Part shown: positions 61,986 to 64,000 of the stretch, piece after piece
Numbering within the stretch: position 1 is the first letter of the stretch
Layout of the letters: every line of letters begins with the position of its first letter
Assembly: GCA_949987565.1 (NCBI GenBank)
Contig: OX465109.1
Span: 10,804,509-10,868,508 of the forward strand
Origin: Luidia sarsii
Taxonomy: Eukaryota > Echinodermata > Asteroidea > Paxillosida > Luidiidae
Length of the DNA stretch: 64,000 bases
Reading direction: 5' to 3'
The notes under the pieces: generated by a model
Told to the model about the DNA's origin: nothing
Databases searched by the model: none
The model's input: only the letters and a program-made list of their open reading frames with translations
Position numbers and translations under genes: made by a program

Positions 61986-64000
61986 TCTCCTTCGATATTA
62001 ATTTCCCACAGCTAAAAAGTGGCGTGCAGAGAGCCCTTGGAGGGGGCTATCGACTAGTGTTAAGATAATTGAAATCGGACAAGTACACATGAAAACATCA
62101 TCAAGCAAAGGCAACTCACCATCATCAGGGAGAGAGCTTGTCTGTGTACAGTGTTGCGCATAGCAAAGGTTTCGGTGTTCCTAGAAAGAAAGATACACTT
62201 TGCAGGTTAATATCTCCTTCGATTTTAATGTCACAGAGCTAAAACTTGGCCTATAAAGAGCCCTTGGAGGGGGCTATCGACTAGTGTTAAAATATTTGAA
62301 ATCGGACAACTACACAAGAAAAGATCATCAAGCAAACGCAACTGACCCTCATCAGGGAGGGAGCTTGTCTGTCTGCAGTGTATGGCATGACGATCGGTGC
62401 AGTGTTCCCAGAAAAAAAACACCTTGCAGGTTAATATATCCTTCGATATTAATTTCCCACAGCTAAAAATTGGCGCGCAGAGAGCCCTTGGAGGGGGCTA
62501 TCGACTAGTGTTAAGATAATTGAAATAGGACAAGTACACATGAAAACATCCTCAAGCAAAGGCAACTCACCATCATCAGGGAGAGAGCTTGTCTGTCTGC
62601 AGTGTAGCGCGTAGCAAAGGGTACGGTGTTCCTAGAAAGAAAGATACACTTTGCAGGTTAATATCTCCTTCGATTTTAATGTCACGAAGCTAAAACTTGG
62701 CCTATAAAGAGCCCCTGGGGGGGGCTATCGACTAGTGTTAAGATAATTGAAATCGGACAAGTACACATGAAAACATCATCAAGCAAAGGCAACTCACCAT
62801 CATCAGGGAGAGAGCTTGTGTGTCTGCAGTGTAGCGCATAGCAAAGGGTACGGTGTTCCTAGAAAGAAAGATACACTTTGCAGGTTAATATCTCCTTCGA
62901 TTTTAATGTCACGAAGCTAAAACTTGGCCTATAAAGAGCCCCTGGATGGGGCTATCGACTAGTGTTAAAATATTTGAAATCGGACAACTACACAAGAAAA
63001 GATCATCAAGCAAACGCAACTGACCCTCATCAGGGAGGGAGCTTGTCTGTCTGCAGTGTATGGCATGACGATCGGTGCAGTGTTCCCAGAAAAAAAAACA
63101 CCTTGCAGGTTAATATCTCCTTCGATATTAATTTCCCACAGCTAAAAATTGGCGCGCAGAGAGCCCTTGGAGGGGGCTATCGACTAGTGTTAAGATAATT
63201 GAAATCGGACAAGTACACATGAAAACATCATCGAGCAAAGGCAACTCACCATCATCAGGGAGAGAGCTTGTCTGTGTACAGTGTTGCGCATAGCAAAGGT
63301 TTCGGTGTTCCTAGAAAGAAAGATACACTTTGCAGGTTAATATCTCCTTCGATTTTAATGTCACAGAGCTAAAACTTGGCCTATATAGAGCCCTTGGAGG
63401 GGGCTATCGACTAGTGTTAAAATATTTGAAATCGGACAACTACACAAGAAAAGATCATCAAGCAAACGCAACTGACCCTCATCGAGAGGGACCTTGTCTG
63501 TCTGCAGTGTATGGCATGACGATCGGTGCAGTGTTCCCAGAAAGAAAAAACACCTTGCAGGTTAATATCTCCTTCGATATTAATTTCCCATAGCTAAAAA
63601 TTGGCGCGCAGAGAGCCCTTGGAGGGGGCTATCGACTAGTGTTAAGATAATTGAAATCGGACAAGTACACATGAAAACATCATCAAGCAAAGGCAACTCA
63701 CCATCATCAGGGAGAGAGCTTGTCTGTCTGCAGTGTAGCGCATAGCAAAGGGTACGGTGTTCCTAGAAAGAAAGATACACTTTGCAGGTTAATATCTCCT
63801 TCGATTTTAATGTCACGAAGCTAAAACTTGGCCTATAAAGAGCCCTTGGAGGGGGCTATCGACTAGTGTTAAAATATTTGAAATCGGACAACTACACAAG
63901 AAAAGATCATCAAGCAAACGCAACTGACCCTCATCAGGGAGGGAGCTTGTCTGTCTGCAGTGTATGGCATGACGATCGGTGCAGTGTTCCCAGAAAAAAT
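61986..64000 (+). repeat. 2,034-bp tandem repeat, unit 2 (cut by window edge)
   Basis: catcatcgagc and ctatatagagccc recur at +2,034 bp (63,228 and 63,381). Private changes are gaaataggac (~62,522), gcttgtgtgtctg (~62,817) and cctggatgggg (~62,942). Sequence is still inside the array at 64,000. Confidence 0.85.

Larger units (their letters stand above)
1..64000 (+). repeat. Satellite DNA array, ~226-bp monomer, ~452-bp A-B dimer
   Basis: The motif gcaaa(c/g)gcaact recurs every 224-228 bp throughout, for example at 1, 226, 450, 676, 902 and 1129, always on the same strand, and it still continues at the right edge. No unique sequence interrupts it. Types A and B mostly alternate, giving a dimer of about 452 bp. 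Most copies carry ACTAGT in the tail half, and many carry CTGCAG in the head half, so SpeI should give a ~226-bp ladder. The monomer length is not a multiple of three, so reading frames rotate from copy to copy. A centromeric or heterochromatic location is inferred from the structure; the family itself is not recognised. Confidence 0.98.

Noticed and set aside
1..64000. CRISPR array
   Set aside because: The repeat is far longer than a CRISPR repeat and there are no unique spacers; all sequence between recurrences is itself repeated.
1..64000. CENP-B box
   Set aside because: The closest candidates, ttcgatattaa, ttcgattttaa and ttcggtgttcc, lack the A and CGGG positions of the TTCGnnnnAnnCGGG core on either strand.
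1..64000. Tandem 5S rRNA, tRNA or other RNA genes as the origin of the repeat
   Set aside because: I could not find Pol III A/B-box or 5S internal-control sequences; ttcgat(a/t)tt does not fit a B box.
1..64000. Transposon or insertion sequence embedded in the array
   Set aside because: Reading through the window, every segment aligns to the monomer. No terminal repeats, target duplications or transposase-like frames appear.
1..64000. Subdivision of the 226-bp monomer into two ~113-bp halves
   Set aside because: The head half (to ttgcagg) and tail half (from ttaatatc) show no convincing similarity to each other by eye.

Overview
This 64-kb window is satellite DNA from end to end. The whole sequence is a head-to-tail array of a monomer of about 226 bp (about 283 copies, all in the same orientation). 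I see no gene, RNA gene, transposon insertion, CRISPR array or unique spacer. The monomer-within-block organisation, CpG-biased variants and homogenised multi-monomer repeats point to a eukaryotic chromosome, most likely a centromeric, pericentromeric or other heterochromatic block. I do not recognise the satellite family and cannot name the organism.

Two main monomer types alternate as a dimer of about 452 bp. Type A starts gcaaacgcaactgaccctc and carries tatggcatgacgatcggtg, an A-rich tract after cccag, gatattaatttccca, ggcgcgcag or ggcgtgcag, and the tail aagataattgaaatcgg followed by caagtacacatg. Type B starts gcaaaggcaactcaccatc and carries gcgcatagcaaagg, cctagaaagaaagatacac, gattttaatgtcac, ggcctataaagagccc, and the tail aaaatatttgaaatcgg followed by caactacacaag. 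A third, chimeric type C has a B head and an A tail, marked by ggaggagggct and catcgtcaag. It recurs about 21-23 times from 7.0 kb onward.

Layout: 1-5.9 kb is built from an 11-monomer repeat (2,483 bp) and a 4-monomer repeat (903 bp). 5.9-12.7 kb holds a block repeated 5,433 bp away, around a 905-bp tandem pair. 12.7-25.9 kb contains three copies of one large block (offsets 4,069 and 6,065 bp), separated by short repeats with a 46-bp deletion. 25.25-32.3 kb is a perfect-phase tandem pair of 3,536 bp. 31.1-36.2 kb is duplicated at 37.25-42.5 kb. 40.2-44.6 kb is a 2,220-bp tandem pair. 45.2-46.6 kb is a third copy of the block first seen at 5.9 and 11.3 kb. 47.1-58.7 kb contains a second, independent 4,069-bp repeat nested in a 9,268-bp one. 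59.95 kb to the end is a 9-monomer (2,034 bp) tandem pair cut by the window edge.

Two internal deletions (145 bp and 46 bp) and several private point variants act as lineage markers. They show that the array grew by repeated unequal exchange and block amplification. The short open reading frames (60-106 codons) on both strands are by-products of the repeat and are not annotated as genes. All offsets and boundaries were read by eye and are approximate to tens of bases unless a junction is given exactly.
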